From contig CAVVFX010000020.1 of the NCBI GenBank assembly GCA_963747535.1, forward strand, positions 620,001-684,000: 64,000 nucleotides of DNA, written 5' to 3'. The notes below the pieces were generated by a model. The model was not told where the DNA came from, ran no database searches, and worked only from the letters and a program-made list of their open reading frames with translations. The stretch comes from CAVVFX01 sp963747535. GTDB lineage: Bacteria > Acidobacteriota > Terriglobia > Bryobacterales > Bryobacteraceae. Made by a program: the position numbers and the translations under genes. Shown here piece after piece: positions 52,066-62,006 of the stretch (positions within the stretch are counted from its first letter, which is position 1; each line of letters opens with the position of its first letter).

Positions 52066-52445
52066 TCATTTACTCTCTGTATTTCCGGTTGCCGGGGCCA
52101 GTTGAGCCAAGCGTTCCTGGAGGCCTCGTAACTGCTTTTCGAGCAGGTCGTTGCGCTCTTCCAGCCGGTTGTTGCGCTCCTCCGCCTGGATCATATGAAG
52201 GGTGAGTTCCTCGATCTTGCCAAGGAGCTTGGCCTCCATGTCGCCGATATTGAGGCCCTTTTCCTTGACCTCGGACGCTGAGGGGATATCGGGCAGGTGA
52301 TGGTGTTCTTCGACGAACTGCTTTACCTCCGACAGCGGTTGGAGGTGATAGCTGGGCTCGAACACATAGTCGGGCACGCTCGCCTCCACTTTGATTTGCT
52401 GAGCGGCGATGGTGCCGGCGACATCCAGCATGTCGGTCGGCGACG
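52066..52445 (-). pseudogene. Tail-fibre C-terminal chaperone-like fragment, copy 2
   Basis: Reads PTDMLDVAGTIAAQQIKVEA, VPDYVFEPSYHLQPLSEVKQ, FVEEHHHLPDIPSASEVKEK and the coiled coil GKIEELTLHMIQAEERNNRL to a stop at 52066. It is very similar to 42587-42990. Its 5' side is joined out of frame at about 52445 to a giant-protein fragment, so it has no N-terminus. An internal ATG (52431, in MLDVAGT) could give a 121-aa peptide. Confidence 0.6.
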
Positions 52446-53861
52446 AGTGTCCACAATTCTGTTGTCGATGATCAGGCCGGTCCCGGCGGGGTCAATATCC
52501 GTTAGGTCGGCGATCAGTGAGTCGCCGTCGTATTCGCGGCTGACGCCCTGATAACCCGGATTGCCTCCGATCGAGGTAATCCAACCCCCACCCGGCAATG
52601 GGCTGACAGTTATGGGCTCGTAGACGCGAAAAGCGGGACCGCCTGGGAAATTCGGCAGGGCCGGGTTTGGAGTGTTCTGGGGGAGCCACTGAAAATTCCG
52701 GTTATCTCCACGGACCAACAACGGCGTGGAGCCAGGTGTTGGAACGGGCACATAGGGTACCTGGTCATTTCCAGCCAAACAGCCAGCGGGCGATTGTACC
52801 CAGTTGGCACGGATAAAGGCGCGGTACTGGAGGTACGTGCATCCCGCGCATCCGCTCGTTACGACATTTACGGGCTTAGAGTTGCTCTGTTGCTGCGCGC
52901 CCGGAGCGGGGGCGAAGTTGACTGTCGCTGTCCCACTGGAGAGCACCGAGACGTTGACTGTTGGATCAGCGTTTGGGTCTATGTTGAAATACGCCGAGAT
53001 TTGTGTGTCGCTAGGGGGATTGTTGGGGTCAACATCTGCTGTGACTCCATTTCCCGAGATCACGATTGATGGATTTGTGCCAAACCCGCTCCCGGTGATC
53101 GTCACCGGCACTCCGACCGAACCGGCCTTCAAAGGTTGACGGCGTGATCGTCTGAATAACCGGCGTCGGGTCGTTGCCACTGATCGTCACAACTGGCATT
53201 CCTGGGGCCGCCGACGTCGCTGCAGTTCCGCCGCTCGCTGAAATTCCCGTGACATTGCCCGAGGAGTAAATTGCGATTTGTCCGCCGCCACCGTTGCCGC
53301 CCTGGAATCCGCTGGATGCCGTGTTCGTATAGTTGTATGTTGGCGCTCCGGTGCCACCGCCGGGGCCGCCTGTGCCGCCCTGCGCCGCGAGAGTTCCGCT
53401 GATCGTCACGTTAACGCCCGAAAGAATAATGTTACCTCCAGCGCCGCCCGCTCCCCCTCCGCCGCCATCGCCTGGCTGGGGGTAGACCTCGCAAGTCCAT
53501 ACCCCGCCTACCCACCCGCAAGGATACTGAACATTGAGCCCGTCTCCTCCGCTCCCGCCTGCTCCCCCCTGCCCGCCAATGACGGAAACCGAGCCATCTA
53601 TCGTGATATCGCTTGAGCTTGTGAGATAGAACGTGCCGGCGGCTCCCCCGCCCCCTCCACCTCCGCCTCCTCCAGCATAGTCTTCGCACGGCCCATTGAC
53701 CGTCGAACATGCGTCGGCACCGCCGCTCCCGCCGGAGCCACCACCCGGGCTCTGCGGGCTAGAGCCTATCGAGATTCCGGTGAGTATCGGCGACGGCTGA
53801 TAGTAGCCGTTGTCCCATGTCGACGCGCCCTGAGACCCCGGCGTTCCGTTGGTTCCCCCAG
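52446..53861 (-). pseudogene. Glycine-rich/IPT giant-protein fragment with a frameshift
   Basis: Homologous to the gene at 62007-64000. Read in the direction of transcription it starts at GSAGGTNGTPGSQGASTWDN, goes through Gly-rich units and GGGGQIAIYSSGNVTGISAS to TISGNDPTPVIQTITPSTFE. There one extra base (about 53128-53140) shifts the frame. It continues as AGSVGVPVTITGSGFGTNPS to GLIIDNRIVDT and then is cut by the tail-fibre piece at 52445. It has no N-terminus of its own. Considered dead. Confidence 0.65.
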
Positions 53862-54225
53862 CGGATCCCCTGCACGTTGTCGAATTCCTGAAGCCTTATA
53901 AAGGTTTCGACAATCTGGGAACGCGTGGAGCCCGAACTCAACTCCGCGAGGTACCCATTTAGGCCGGATTGGTCCGGCGCGCGGTTGAGAGCGTTCTGGT
54001 AAAGGTCCGTCAAAAATCGAGTATTGCTCGGCTGCTGCCCATTCACATAGTACTTCGACTGATACTCGCTGCCGGTCAGGAATGAATTCACGACCTGATC
54101 GCGAGTCTGGGCGCCGAGATTGAGCGTGTTGACCCACGCCAGCCAACCCGCCTCATCCGGATCGCGCCCCAGCACCGCGATGTAGATGCTGCTAACGAAG
54201 ACGCCGTTGTCCGTAAGGTTGAGCG
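53862..54225. repeat. 364-bp direct repeat, copy 1 (DUF4214 segment)
   Basis: Matches 59281-59644 without gaps, with about 13 differences counted by eye (about 96% identity). Many differences are at third codon positions. Sequence on the low side of CGGATCC is unrelated in the two copies, marking a recombination breakpoint. Confidence 0.85.
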
Positions 54226-55020
54226 GTGGCGCATTGATGGTGACGGGCAGGGTTGCAGTTTGAGTGACACCTCCTCCGGTAGCCGTAATTGTGATTGTGT
54301 AGTTCCCTGGCGTAGCCGTCGAGGTGGTGGTTGCGGTGACGGTTTGGTTAATCGGCGATGAGCCGGAAACGGAGACGGAACCCGAATCAGTCCCGATGGC
54401 CCTCCGCTGTAAGACCGTGACACCGATGAACTGAACCCGTTCTGCGCCTGGAAGGTTTCCACGAATGTCGTATTGGCGCCTTGCCCCAGCGTGAGCGATG
54501 TCGGCGATGGCGGACTTATGGTAAACGTTTGGACGCTGACCGGTAGAGTTGCGGTCTGGGTGGCGCCTCCTCCCGAGGCCGTAATCGTGATCGTGTAATC
54601 ACCTGGCGCCGTCGCGGTTGATGCCGTCGCGGTAATAGTTTGATTGATTGGCAGGGAGCCGGAAAGGGTCGGCGAAGACGGGGAGAAGGTCAGTCCGGCT
54701 GGCCTTCCAGTGTAGGAAAGCGATACTGACGAGTTAAAGCCGTTCTGGGGCTGGAAGGTTTCCGTGAACGTGGTAGTCCCTCCCGTTACCAGTGTAAGTG
54801 AAGACGGCGACGGGGAACTCATGGTAAACGTTGGGACGGCTTGTGAGACCGTTCACGTCCCCATCGTGGCCCACGGGGAAAGCAACCCGGATCCGTCGAG
54901 TACGTTCGCAATCACCTGATAGGCACCCGCAGTGAAAAAGGTGACGTTCACTGTGACTCACCGGGGCGGGGCTTACCGTGAAACCGATCGGCCACTGTCA
55001 GCAGTAGCGCCAGGTGGGCC
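53862..55020 (-). pseudogene. Ig-repeat/DUF4214 giant-protein fragment, decayed copy
   Basis: A decayed copy of 59281-60540. In transcription order: a remnant of the beta module before the repeats (54840-55020, with an internal deletion), two Ig-like repeats (SLTLVTGGTTTFTETFQPQN, SLTLGQGANTTFVETFQAQN), then a frameshift where seven bases present in the other copy are missing near 54385. The DUF4214 segment follows (MLGRDPDEAGWLAWVNTLNL) and is nearly identical to the other copy until the CGGATCC junction at 53862-53868. No start or signal peptide. Confidence 0.65.
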
Positions 55021-55035
55021 GTAGCTGAGGGACAG

Positions 55036-56046
55036 TTACCTTTGTTCGCCGGTCTCGTGTGCCTTGTAGGCACTAGCGGCCGTCTTGGCGACGCTTGTGT
55101 TGGGATCGTTTAGGAGGCTCCTCAGCTGGTACCGGTAGACATCGCCCGGCAGGCCCGCAATGTACAGAATCGCGCCGACCCTTACGGCGGACATCGAATC
55201 GGGTAGAGTCAGCAGGCTCCAGGTCTCGCTCTCAGGCAAGACGTATCTCCATTCTTGAAGCACCGCGAGGGATGCCAGTATTTCGTTGGCGTCGCCCGTT
55301 CGCAGTTTCTTTAGCACAAACGCCTCGGCGTCGTGGTTCCCTTTGAATCTCGCCAGCGCCAGTATCACGTTTTTCTCGCCCCCCGTGGCCACCTGGGTGA
55401 GGAAGGGAATGACCGCCGGCGACTTGACTAGCACGAGGCCCTCGATGTTTTCCTTTTGCGACCAGTAGTCGGTTCCCGGCTTTGCATGCCTTGCCAGGGC
55501 CGCGGAAAGCATGTCGTCGGTTCCTGCGACGATTGTTATCCTGAAGGCGCCCTTCCCTTCCCATGGGCCTTCGGCGGTTTTTGAGGTCTGATAGGTGGGG
55601 TGGATATCGACGCTGTACGTTACCTGGTAGTCGCCTGGGTCAAGGTCGCCGATGAATTGCTGGAGGTAGATCTTTACAGAGAGCGTCTGGTGCGCCCCGA
55701 TGAGTTGGTATTGCGAGATCCCGCAGCACCCCCACCAAGCGGCGGGTCCTTGAGGGAGCCCGCGCTGGGCGAGAAGTTTATCGTAAGCGTCCTGGCCGGT
55801 GTGTGCAGATGGCGCGCGACCGGCGATTCTTAGGCTCACCCCGTCCCGATTCGGGCCATTGGTGAAGCGCGGGTAACCCGGCAGGCCCAGGGGCGCGCCG
55901 GACTCATTGCGAAGCGTCAATGCAAGGTCGATGGGCTCTCCGGCGACATACAGGCCCGCGGCAGGCAGGATAGTAGCCGTGTCGTGTTCGACTGCGACTA
56001 ATTGGCTTGCGGCTAGCCCAACCATTAAACCGATGTATCTAAACAT
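55036..56046 (-). CDS. Secreted protein with helical (HEAT-like) C-terminal half
   Basis: 336 aa from ATG 56046, with AAAGGAA five bases upstream. Signal peptide MFRYIGLMVGLAASQLVAVE. Residues about 25-185 form a beta-sandwich-like domain (GLYVAGEPIDLALTLRNESG, YQVTYSVDIHPTYQTSKTAE). Residues about 190-336 are helical pairs (VIPFLTQVATGGEKNVILAL, RVGAILYIAGLPGDVYRYQL, NDPNTSVAKTAASAYKAHET), HEAT-like. It starts 16 bases after the end of the DUF4214 giant, the same giant-then-HEAT order seen at the other loci. Confidence 0.72.
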   Translation of the reverse strand: MFRYIGLMVGLAASQLVAVEHDTATILPAAGLYVAGEPIDLALTLRNESGAPLGLPGYPRFTNGPNRDGVSLRIAGRAPSAHTGQDAYDKLLAQRGLPQGPAAWWGCCGISQYQLIGAHQTLSVKIYLQQFIGDLDPGDYQVTYSVDIHPTYQTSKTAEGPWEGKGAFRITIVAGTDDMLSAALARHAKPGTDYWSQKENIEGLVLVKSPAVIPFLTQVATGGEKNVILALARFKGNHDAEAFVLKKLRTGDANEILASLAVLQEWRYVLPESETWSLLTLPDSMSAVRVGAILYIAGLPGDVYRYQLRSLLNDPNTSVAKTAASAYKAHETGEQR

Positions 56047-56062
56047 ATACGTTCCTTTCTCA

Positions 56063-56553
56063 TTACTGGTACGGAGTGGTGGCCGAAATCGGCCCAGGCT
56101 GTCCACCGGCGGCGGGAAACGTAGTCCCGGCCCCGCTTGCGCAACAACCCGCGTTAGTGGCAGCTCCCTGTTTCGTAATCTGGAGCTGCAGCACACCATT
56201 GCCATCGAAGAAGAGGGTTTGAGTTATAGTAAACCCCGAGTTCGGCATAGCGACGTTCCAGGCACCCGTCCGTCGATCCGCAAGCACATGAACTTGGTTG
56301 ATGGTGACCGAACCCGCCGCGTTGAACAGCCCCGCTTTGAGAGCGTGGGTGTCGTATGATATCTCAGCACTGAGGTCGGCCGAGTAGTAGTCCGGGGATG
56401 CTCCAAAATAGCCTCCGGCGAGGCTGCCGGTGGCCGGTTGCGCTTGAATCTGCTCGTTTACATAGGATTGGTCAAGGTCCGCCAAGCCGTTACCATCCGA
56501 GGTCGCGCTATCTGACAGCCAAGAGTTTAACTCGTATGCCGTAGTACTGCGCG
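56063..56553 (-). pseudogene. C-terminal end of the DUF4214 giant protein after a frameshift
   Basis: The DUF4214 frame ends at 56508 in a short odd tail. In the neighbouring frame the DNA reads TAYELNSWLSDSATSDGNGL, ADLDQSYVNEQIQAQPATGS and on to a stop at 56063, with the composition of the giant proteins. A one-base change at about 56545-56560 would join them. The ATG at 56485 (MADLDQ) is internal to this segment. The next gene begins 16 bases later. Confidence 0.55.
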
Positions 56554-59500
56554 TTGAAATTGACAGGCGTGAACTGGTTGTTCAGCACTATATATCCGCC
56601 AGAATCCCAAAACGTGTCTGCCCACCCTCCCGTCGGTATGGCCGCGACGCTGAATCCGCCGCTGGATGCCACGGTCTGGCCCGCTGCCTGAACGACCAGC
56701 TGCAGATTTCCCGCGTTGCCCCCGCCGGTGTCTCCGGTCGTCGGGGGTACGTTGATGTTGCCCGTCGGTGCGGTCTGGGCTGTCCCCTGCAGGCAAACGG
56801 TAGTGGTGGACGTTATGGCCTGAGACTGAGCGTATTGCGTAGAGGCATTGCAGGGCGGCAGCCCGATGGCGAAGCTGCCGTTCGCGCCACTGTTGCCCGA
56901 AGTGGTCACTGTTAGTGTTTGACCTGTGCTTGTCAGATCTGGTTGCACGGCTATGGTAATTGGCGTTGGCGCGCTCGGTGGGATCCGGGGCGGAAAGCCC
57001 GGCGGCGTGTCGGCGTTTTGGATCGCTCCCGGCACTAGGATACTGGCCACGGTCATAGTCGTTGAACCGAACGGGCTTGTGTTCGCGGTCGGGTTGATGT
57101 AGGCCGCGATCGTCACGTCATTTGCATATATGCTGGGGCTGACCGGAGTTATGTTGACCGTGTACGTGCCGTTCGCCGACAAGATTGGGTTCGAATTGTC
57201 GAACGTGACCCGTGGTGGGGTCGCCAACAGTTGGACCTGAGTGTTCTGCGGCCCGCTGATCTGGGCTTGCAGACCTCCGTTTGATCCTATCAACGCAACG
57301 CTGTCATTGCTTCCCGCTGCATTGACGAGATTGATCGTGACTGGGTTAATGACATGAATCGTCGCGGATGCCATCTGGTACCCGTTGAGGTTGAAGGACA
57401 CGGGTACGTTTCCCGGGTTCGTGCAAGGGACAGATCGATGGAAGTTGTCGGATCCGGGGGTTCCGCCGTTCCAAGTTACCATGGTCGCCGGCGGATTCGG
57501 AAAAGAGATAAACGCATAGAGCCCAACCGGGCTCGGACAATTTGCCAACACGTAGTAGTCGACGCTGGTAGCCTGCGTCGGTGTCGAGGTCGGCACGCCG
57601 ATTGTGATCTGTCCCCATAGGACGGCTGTCCGTGCGCAATAAAGCCCACTCGTGGAAGGGGCGGCGGGATCGGCGCAAGACAGCGTTGGGTCGGAGTTGG
57701 AGGGAAAGACGTCGGTGAATGGAGGAAGCACTGAGCCCCATCCGTTCGTCCACTGGTGGAAGGATTGTTCCTCGAATGTGCCGGGTTGGACTGGGCCGTT
57801 CCAGCCGTAGTACGCTTGGCAGCCGGTGCAACTCGCGTTGGACAAGTTTGGGTTTGGGTTGAGAGTGCTTCCATTCAGGGAGAACGTCTGCTGCTTGACC
57901 CGCGACACCCATGTCTGGCAGCTTGAGCTGTCTTGCGTGCATTGTGTGCAGGTTGTCGAACCCCCGGATGCATCGGTTCCGGTACACCACGAGTAGCTCG
58001 ACCCATTTACATGGTTGGTGTTGTGGCTGTCCGTATAGAAAACAATACTGTCCGCAGCCCAGAAACAATTCCAGCTGGGCGCCTGGGGCGTGGTGCCGCA
58101 AGGGTTTGAAGGGGTTGTGGCTTGCGGATGCATGGGCGCGGCTTGGATAAGGTGGACCGAGGGCGCTACTACGTCGCGCAGAAAACGTAGAAGAGTGGAC
58201 TTTCCGGTGGCGGTTAACTGTGAGCGTTCAATGACTTGCCAGAAATCTATCGGCGGCGGCTCATGCCCGAGAGCTCCCTGCCTCTGCTGTTCCAGTCGGG
58301 TCTGCTCAGCGATGGCCGCCAGGAGCTCGTAGTCGTGAAGACTGAGAGAGTACGCCCCTGGCTGCGGTGAGAGGCGGGCTGCATAAAGTTCGAATCTCTC
58401 GAACAGCGGCCTCGCGAGCACCGGCAGCGGCGGGGACGTATGGGCGGTTCTGAGTTCGGGGTTGTCGACAGGTGGCGGCGACATGGCCGGCGACGTGATA
58501 GTCAGGTAGTTGTTTCCGGGCGGAAGTGCGGTTGTGGTGAGGGCGATCGTCAAGTACTGAACCTGAGTTCCGGTGGAGCCCACGAGCGTGAGGATAGTCG
58601 GCCCTGCCGACGTGGCGTAGAGATCAACTGTCACCGTCCCTGGTCCTCCAGACCCGCTCGCCACGATGCCCGAGGTGGCGGAGTAGAACGATACGGTGCT
58701 ATTGAGGCCGTTGTAGCCGGTTACTGTGACTGGGATTGCTACCACCGGTCCGCCGTTGGGGGACACGGCTACGAGGCTGACAGATGTTGGCCCGCTCAGC
58801 GTGAACGTCGGGGTCGGGTTGGTATTTGGCGTGTACAAGCCCCACGTGCCCAGGGTTGTCCACGGCTCTGATAGCCCATCGACGTCAGTAGCGTTGGCCA
58901 TGATCGTATAGTTGCCCGGCGCACTGCTGCTGAACGTCACATAGAACGAGACTAACAACTGAGACCCCTGGTTGGAGACGTATCCGTTGCTCACCGTACA
59001 AACGATCTCGGCCGATGACTGGCCGGTCGATTCTACTTGCACTACTCCGCTGCTGGTGTAGTTGACGGGGCATTGTTGGGTGACGTTGCCGTTCTGGTCC
59101 GTGGTCACGAACCACACGAAGCCGCTGTTAATATATTGGGCGCCACGAGGATCGGTTACATAGACAAAGGTGTACTGCGCGTAATTCGTAAGAAGTGGCC
59201 GATAGCCTGTTGTATCGTTAGGCCCTCCTAACGTGACCGGTGTCGCGTCTGTCGGGAAGCCAGCTTCATCGTTGGCGATTCGGATCCCCTGCACGTTGTC
59301 GAATTCCTGAAGCCCTATAAAGGTTTCGACAATCTGGGAACGCGTGGTGCCGGAACTCAACTCCGCGAGGTACCCATTTAGGCCGGATTGGTCCGGCGCG
59401 CGGTTGAGAGCGTTCTGGTAAAGGTCCGTCAAAAATTGAGTATTGCTCGGCTGCTGCCCATTCACATAGTACTTCGACTGATACTCGCTGCCGGTCAGGA

Positions 59501-59594
59501 ATGAATTCACGACCTGATCGCGAGTCTGGGCGCCGAGATTGAGCGTGTTGACCCACGCTAGCCAACCTGCCTCATCCGGATCGCGTCCTAGCAC
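56508..59594 (-). pseudogene. DUF4214-containing giant protein, central and C-terminal part
   Basis: 1028 aa in this frame; upstream codons from about 59640 (LNLTDNGIFVTSIYIAVLG) also belong to it. DUF4214 (MLGRDPDEAGWLAWVNTLNL, NALNRAPDQSGLNGYLAELS) at residues 1-95. Ig/beta modules follow, then a helical segment (ARPLFERFELYAARLSPQPG) and a Cys-rich part (CTQCTQDSSSCQTW, SNASCTGCQAYYGW) that may form disulfides, then more beta modules. It is separated from its N-terminal half by a 17-base deletion, so it has no signal peptide in frame. Confidence 0.65.
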
Positions 59595-59644
59595 AGCGAT
59601 GTAGATGCTGGTAACGAAGATGCCGTTATCCGTCAGGTTGAGCG
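59281..59644. repeat. 364-bp direct repeat, copy 2 (DUF4214 segment)
   Basis: Partner of 53862-54225, same orientation. This copy continues on the low side into the rest of the DUF4214 giant and is therefore the likely source. Confidence 0.85.
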
Positions 59645-60951
59645 ACCGGCAGGGTCGCGGTTTGGGTTACCCCTCCACCAGAGGCCGTAATTGTGATTGT
59701 GTAGTTTCCCGGCGTAGCCGTCGAGGTGGTGGTCGCGGTGACGGTTTGGTTAATCGGCGATGAGCCGGAAACGGAAACAGAACCCGGAGAAAAAGTCAGT
59801 CCCGATGGTCCGCCGCTGTAAGACAGTGACACCGATGAACTAAACCCATTCTGAGCCTGGAACGTCTCCACGAAGGTCGTATTGCCGCCTTGCCCGAGCG
59901 TGAGCGACGTGGGCGATGGTGGACTTATCGTGAAGGTCTCCACGCTGACACCCAATGTGGCAGTTTGGGTGACTCCTCCCCCCGATGCCGTGATCGTGAC
60001 GGTGTAGTTGCCGGGCGCTGTCCCCGTAGCGACATTGGCATTGATGGTCTGGTTGATTGGCGAGGAGCCCGTAACATTTAAGGATGATGGAGAAAACGTC
60101 AGGCCGGCTGGTCCTCCAGTGTAGGAAAGCGAGACGGACGAGTTGAAGCCGTTCTGGGGCTGGAAGGTTTCCGTAAACGTAGTGGCCCCTCCAGTTACGA
60201 GTGTAAATGAGGATGGCGACGGCGTGCTCATTGTGAAAGCTGGAACGGCCTGGGTGACCGTCCACGTCCCCATTGTGGCCCATGGAGAGAGGACCCCGGA
60301 GCCGTCGAATACGTTCGCAATAACCTGATAGGCACCCGCGGTGAAAAAGGTGACGTTCACGGTGACAGTTGCGCCGCCTGATCCGACCGTCACGGACGGG
60401 TTAGAGTTGTTAATCGCGGTAATGGCGCATACGTTGTCGCTGATCGATCCACTCCCCGGGAGCGTCATCGACTGATTGGATGATGTGGCATCGGCAAGAC
60501 TCACCAGGGCAGGGCTGACGGTGAAACCGATTGGGCACTGCTGCGTAATGTTGCCGTACGCATCGGTGATCAGAAATGTGATGTTACCGCCCGCTATTGC
60601 GGAAGGGCCTTCAGGGTCCGGAAGGGTTAGGCTGATGTTTTGCGCGTTTGCGGCGCCGGTTGTCTGGTTCCCGTTGAGCTGGCTTTGCAAGGTAGGAGGC
60701 TGCGCAATGTAACCGTAGAAGGTGCTGCCACGAAACACGTGGAAGCCCGGCTGCAAGATGATGGAGGAACCGGCTTGGAGATACGCGCTCGCCTGGGTCG
60801 AACTACTGCCAACGATAAAGGTAGTCGCGTCAATGGTGCTGCTGGCTTCGTAAGTCGCTGTGCCAGTTCCCACCGTGATGTTCTGCAGGTTCAAGTTTGC
60901 GGGGTAAAAAAAACGGCTCCGGTCATGCCGTAGGACCCGGCAGCCCTTCAC
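59626..60951 (-). pseudogene. Coathanger and Ig-repeat N-terminal part of the DUF4214 giant
   Basis: 441 aa. Begins without a signal peptide; eight consecutive T bases (minus strand, near 60906-60913) precede the first recognisable residues. Then a coathanger-stack domain (TATYEASSTIDATTFIVGSS, LQAGSSIILQPGFHVFRGS), a beta module, and two tandem Ig-like repeats of about 85 aa (SFTLVTGGATTFTETFQPQN and SLTLGQGGNTTFVETFQAQN). It ends in LPVAQPDG because 17 bases present in the copy at 54225-54245 are missing here, which puts DUF4214 out of frame. One ancestral gene ran from here to 56063. Confidence 0.65.
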
Positions 60952-61079
60952 TGAGTAACAAAGCGCCGCCGTCAGCCACGCCGCCGCCTCAAAAATTAAT
61001 TAACCGTCACCGCAGTCGGCTGCGGTTGTTCGCAAGTCCTCGCAGCTGCGTGCGGTTCGCTGCGTGCGCCCGGCAAAAA

Positions 61080-61112
61080 GTGCGCCACCGAAATCCTGAC
61101 GTGGTGGCGCAC
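61080..61112 (-). terminator. Hairpin downstream of the HEAT-like gene
   Basis: GTGCGCCACC (61080-61089) pairs perfectly with GGTGGCGCAC (61103-61112), loop of 13. On the minus strand it is followed by TTTTTGCCGG, a usable T-run, so an intrinsic terminator for the HEAT-like gene ending at 61170 is likely. Further CTGCG/CGCAG hairpins fill 61010-61075. Confidence 0.55.
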
Positions 61113-61169
61113 ACGGAGCTTCGCCCGTCCTCGCGCCCCATGGAGACACGCCCGCGACGGCTCCTGTCA

Positions 61170-61991
61170 CTATTTTGCGCCTTCGATCTGGACGATTGCG
61201 GTTTTGGTGTTGGCCGCAACCTCCTTGTCCAGGTTTGGGCGCTGTTGAAGGCGATAAAGGATCTCGAGGGCAGGTTTCGCTAGCGGACCGACGTGGACCA
61301 GGTACTTGATTGCCCGTCTTTGCTCGTAAGCGTCTTCGCTCTCCAGCGACCTCGCGAAGATTGCCAGAAAATCCGGATCGTCGAGCGCGAAGGCGAGAAT
61401 TTCCATCCTCTCATCGCGATCGAGGTTGGGAGATCGTTCAAGCAGAATCCTCTTCGCCTCCGCTGGCCTTGGGCTGAGCCTCGCAAGGGCCAACAGCGCC
61501 TCGTCCGTTAGCTTGGTGCTCTCGCCGACGATCCGATAGAATAAAGGAATTGCTCTCGGGCTGGGCTGGAGGCCGGCTAGCGCCGTGAGCGAAAGGAGCG
61601 CCGCAGCCCATTTTGAGTTCACGTCCGCTAGCGCGTCATCGAGGTGGTTCTCGAAAACCGCCGCGGCAGGCCGGAAGGCGTCTACCGGCTTCGTCGTAAG
61701 TTGCGCCGTCTGGAACGCAGTAATAATTAGCGCCTGTAGTGCCTGGTCCTGGAGGAACGGCTCTTTGCCCTCGGAGCAGACGGCCGCCAGGTAGGCCACG
61801 TCCTCCCCAAGATCCATGGCGGGCTGCTCCAGCGCCTTTCGCTCTTGTTTTCCGAACTCGTCGCTATCGTGTGTACGTCGGAAATTCTCGAAGGGGACCG
61901 TGAACCTGCTTTCGGCATGTAGGTCCGCGGTGATCAAGGTCGCGAAGGCCGCTGCCCAAACCAGTGCGCCGTTGCTTCGCGTTAATGTCAT
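61170..61991 (-). CDS. Secreted helical-repeat (HEAT-like) protein
   Basis: 273 aa. Signal peptide ending LHAES. The rest is helical: QALQALIITAFQTAQLTTKP, WAAALLSLTALAGLQPSPRA, LTDEALLALARLSPRPAEAK, MEILAFALDDPDFLAIFARS, RRAIKYLVHVGPLAKPALEI, a pattern of paired helices as in HEAT/ARM repeats. It starts 15 bases after the stop of the Gly-rich giant and is followed by a terminator hairpin, so the two form a closed transcription unit. Shorter than and diverged from the other HEAT-like proteins. Confidence 0.72.
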   Translation of the reverse strand: MTLTRSNGALVWAAAFATLITADLHAESRFTVPFENFRRTHDSDEFGKQERKALEQPAMDLGEDVAYLAAVCSEGKEPFLQDQALQALIITAFQTAQLTTKPVDAFRPAAAVFENHLDDALADVNSKWAAALLSLTALAGLQPSPRAIPLFYRIVGESTKLTDEALLALARLSPRPAEAKRILLERSPNLDRDERMEILAFALDDPDFLAIFARSLESEDAYEQRRAIKYLVHVGPLAKPALEILYRLQQRPNLDKEVAANTKTAIVQIEGAK

Positions 61992-62006
61992 AGATGGTCT
62001 CCTCTC

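Noticed and set aside
45328..52445. The joints at 45.33 and 52.44 kb as reciprocal products of one exchange
   Set aside because: Both products contain the same MLDVAGTIAAQ...LQPLS segment of the tail-fibre gene, which a simple reciprocal exchange would not duplicate.
54229..54840. CRISPR-like or tandem DNA repeats in the Ig-repeat region
   Set aside because: The periodicity is about 260 bases and is explained by protein domain repeats; there are no short constant repeats with unique spacers.
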